A stretch of 64,000 bases of DNA, from positions 2,418,001-2,482,000 of the forward strand of contig NZ_CP007139.1 in assembly GCF_000724625.1 (NCBI RefSeq). Direction: 5' to 3'. Below the pieces are notes generated by a model, which worked only from the letters and a program-made list of their open reading frames with translations, searched no databases and was not told where the DNA came from. Positions within the stretch are counted from its first letter, which is position 1. Each line of letters begins with the position of its first letter. This stretch comes from Fimbriimonas ginsengisoli Gsoil 348 (GTDB lineage Bacteria > Armatimonadota > Fimbriimonadia > Fimbriimonadales > Fimbriimonadaceae). Position numbers and translations under genes: made by a program. Below, piece after piece: positions 63,705 through 64,000 of the stretch.

Positions 63705-64000
63705 GTGAGCGTCGTTGCCCGCATTCAGAATCTCGTCGTCCAGTACGGACGATTTACCGCGCTCAATGGGCTGACGTGTGATATCCCCGAGGGTGCCACC
63801 GGACTGCTGGGGCCTAACGGCGCCGGCAAGACCACCCTGCTCAAAACCCTCCTCGGCTTCGTGAAGCCGGCGAGCGGTACCGGCGAAGTGCTCGGAATCG
63901 ATATCCGCACCGGCGATCGAGCCATCCGCCAAAAGATCGGCCTCATGCCCGAGCAGGACTGCCACATCCCTGGCATGAGCGCCGTCTCCTTCGTCGCTTA
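63705..64000 (+). CDS. ABC transporter ATP-binding protein, 3' partial
   Basis: The open frame starts at GTG 63705 and runs off the window. It reads VSVVARIQNLVVQYGRFTAL, then a Walker A GPNGAGKTTLLKTLLG and the Q-loop region GLMPEQDCHIPGMSA. It is a cytosolic subunit of an ABC exporter or similar complex (CcmA/YhaQ-like order). A TATAAC box at 63660 may be part of its promoter. Partner genes lie beyond the window. Confidence 0.95.
   Translation, partial: MSVVARIQNLVVQYGRFTALNGLTCDIPEGATGLLGPNGAGKTTLLKTLLGFVKPASGTGEVLGIDIRTGDRAIRQKIGLMPEQDCHIPGMSAVSFVA

Overview
The window looks like chromosomal DNA of a member of the Armatimonadota, most likely the Fimbriimonadia. This is inferred from the gene set, not from a database search. 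Supporting signs are a GC-rich coding style, a type II pseudopilin with the FPVFAQAK motif after its membrane helix and an H-x9-DG-like C-terminus, diderm outer-membrane genes (fabZ-lpxA-lpxB), a remA-mreBCD operon, and a cytochrome c/DUF1592 plus DUF1552 pair. No rRNA, convincing tRNA, CRISPR array, insertion sequence or phage gene was found.

Region 1-7 kb: the 3' part of a GH13 alpha-amylase-family enzyme, a small lipoprotein, a LacI-type regulator behind a promoter and near-perfect operator, a pseudopilin, a second small lipoprotein related to the first, a flavin-dependent halogenase-like protein and a transglutaminase-like protein. Region 7-16 kb: a membrane protein with a degenerate GGDEF domain, an AzgA-type purine permease, a hotdog thioesterase, a HIT protein, a DUF72 protein, queF, an exported STN-like protein, and two surface carbohydrate enzymes (DUF4015 and polysaccharide deacetylase) whose divergent 5' ends overlap. 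Region 16-26 kb: an RbsC/RbsB-like sugar importer pair with no ATPase gene, fabI followed directly by a glutamate formimidoyltransferase, an AT-richer coiled-coil membrane protein, deoC, a rhomboid-like membrane protein, an acyl-CoA dehydrogenase and a NanE-ROK kinase fusion.

Region 26-39 kb is housekeeping: a membrane-anchored beta-domain protein overlapping purH, then remA-mreB-mreC-mreD (cell shape), a glutamate dehydrogenase, a LuxR-type HTH protein, and fabZ-lpxA-lpxB (lipid A). Region 39-49 kb: a GH29 fucosidase, an M28 peptidase, a GH2-like glycosidase, several exported proteins of unknown function, a vapBC toxin-antitoxin pair, and the c-di-AMP operon cdaA-cdaR plus a GNAT gene. Region 49-64 kb: pheA, the cytochrome/DUF1592-DUF1552 operon with a structured leader, ribBA, a protein phosphatase-like enzyme, an NlpC-like secreted protein, an SGNH hydrolase, an ACP phosphodiesterase-like protein, a deacetylase/phosphodiester glycosidase fusion, a proteasome-like Ntn-hydrolase and the start of an ABC transporter ATPase.

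The most unusual feature of the window is its intergenic DNA. At least eight families of interspersed inverted repeats or short heptad/octamer tandem repeats occupy most gaps between genes. Several copies touch stop or start codons, and one copy extends a reading frame. Many genes here handle carbohydrates or the envelope, which suggests a free-living polysaccharide-using diderm. Names rest on motif recognition by eye.
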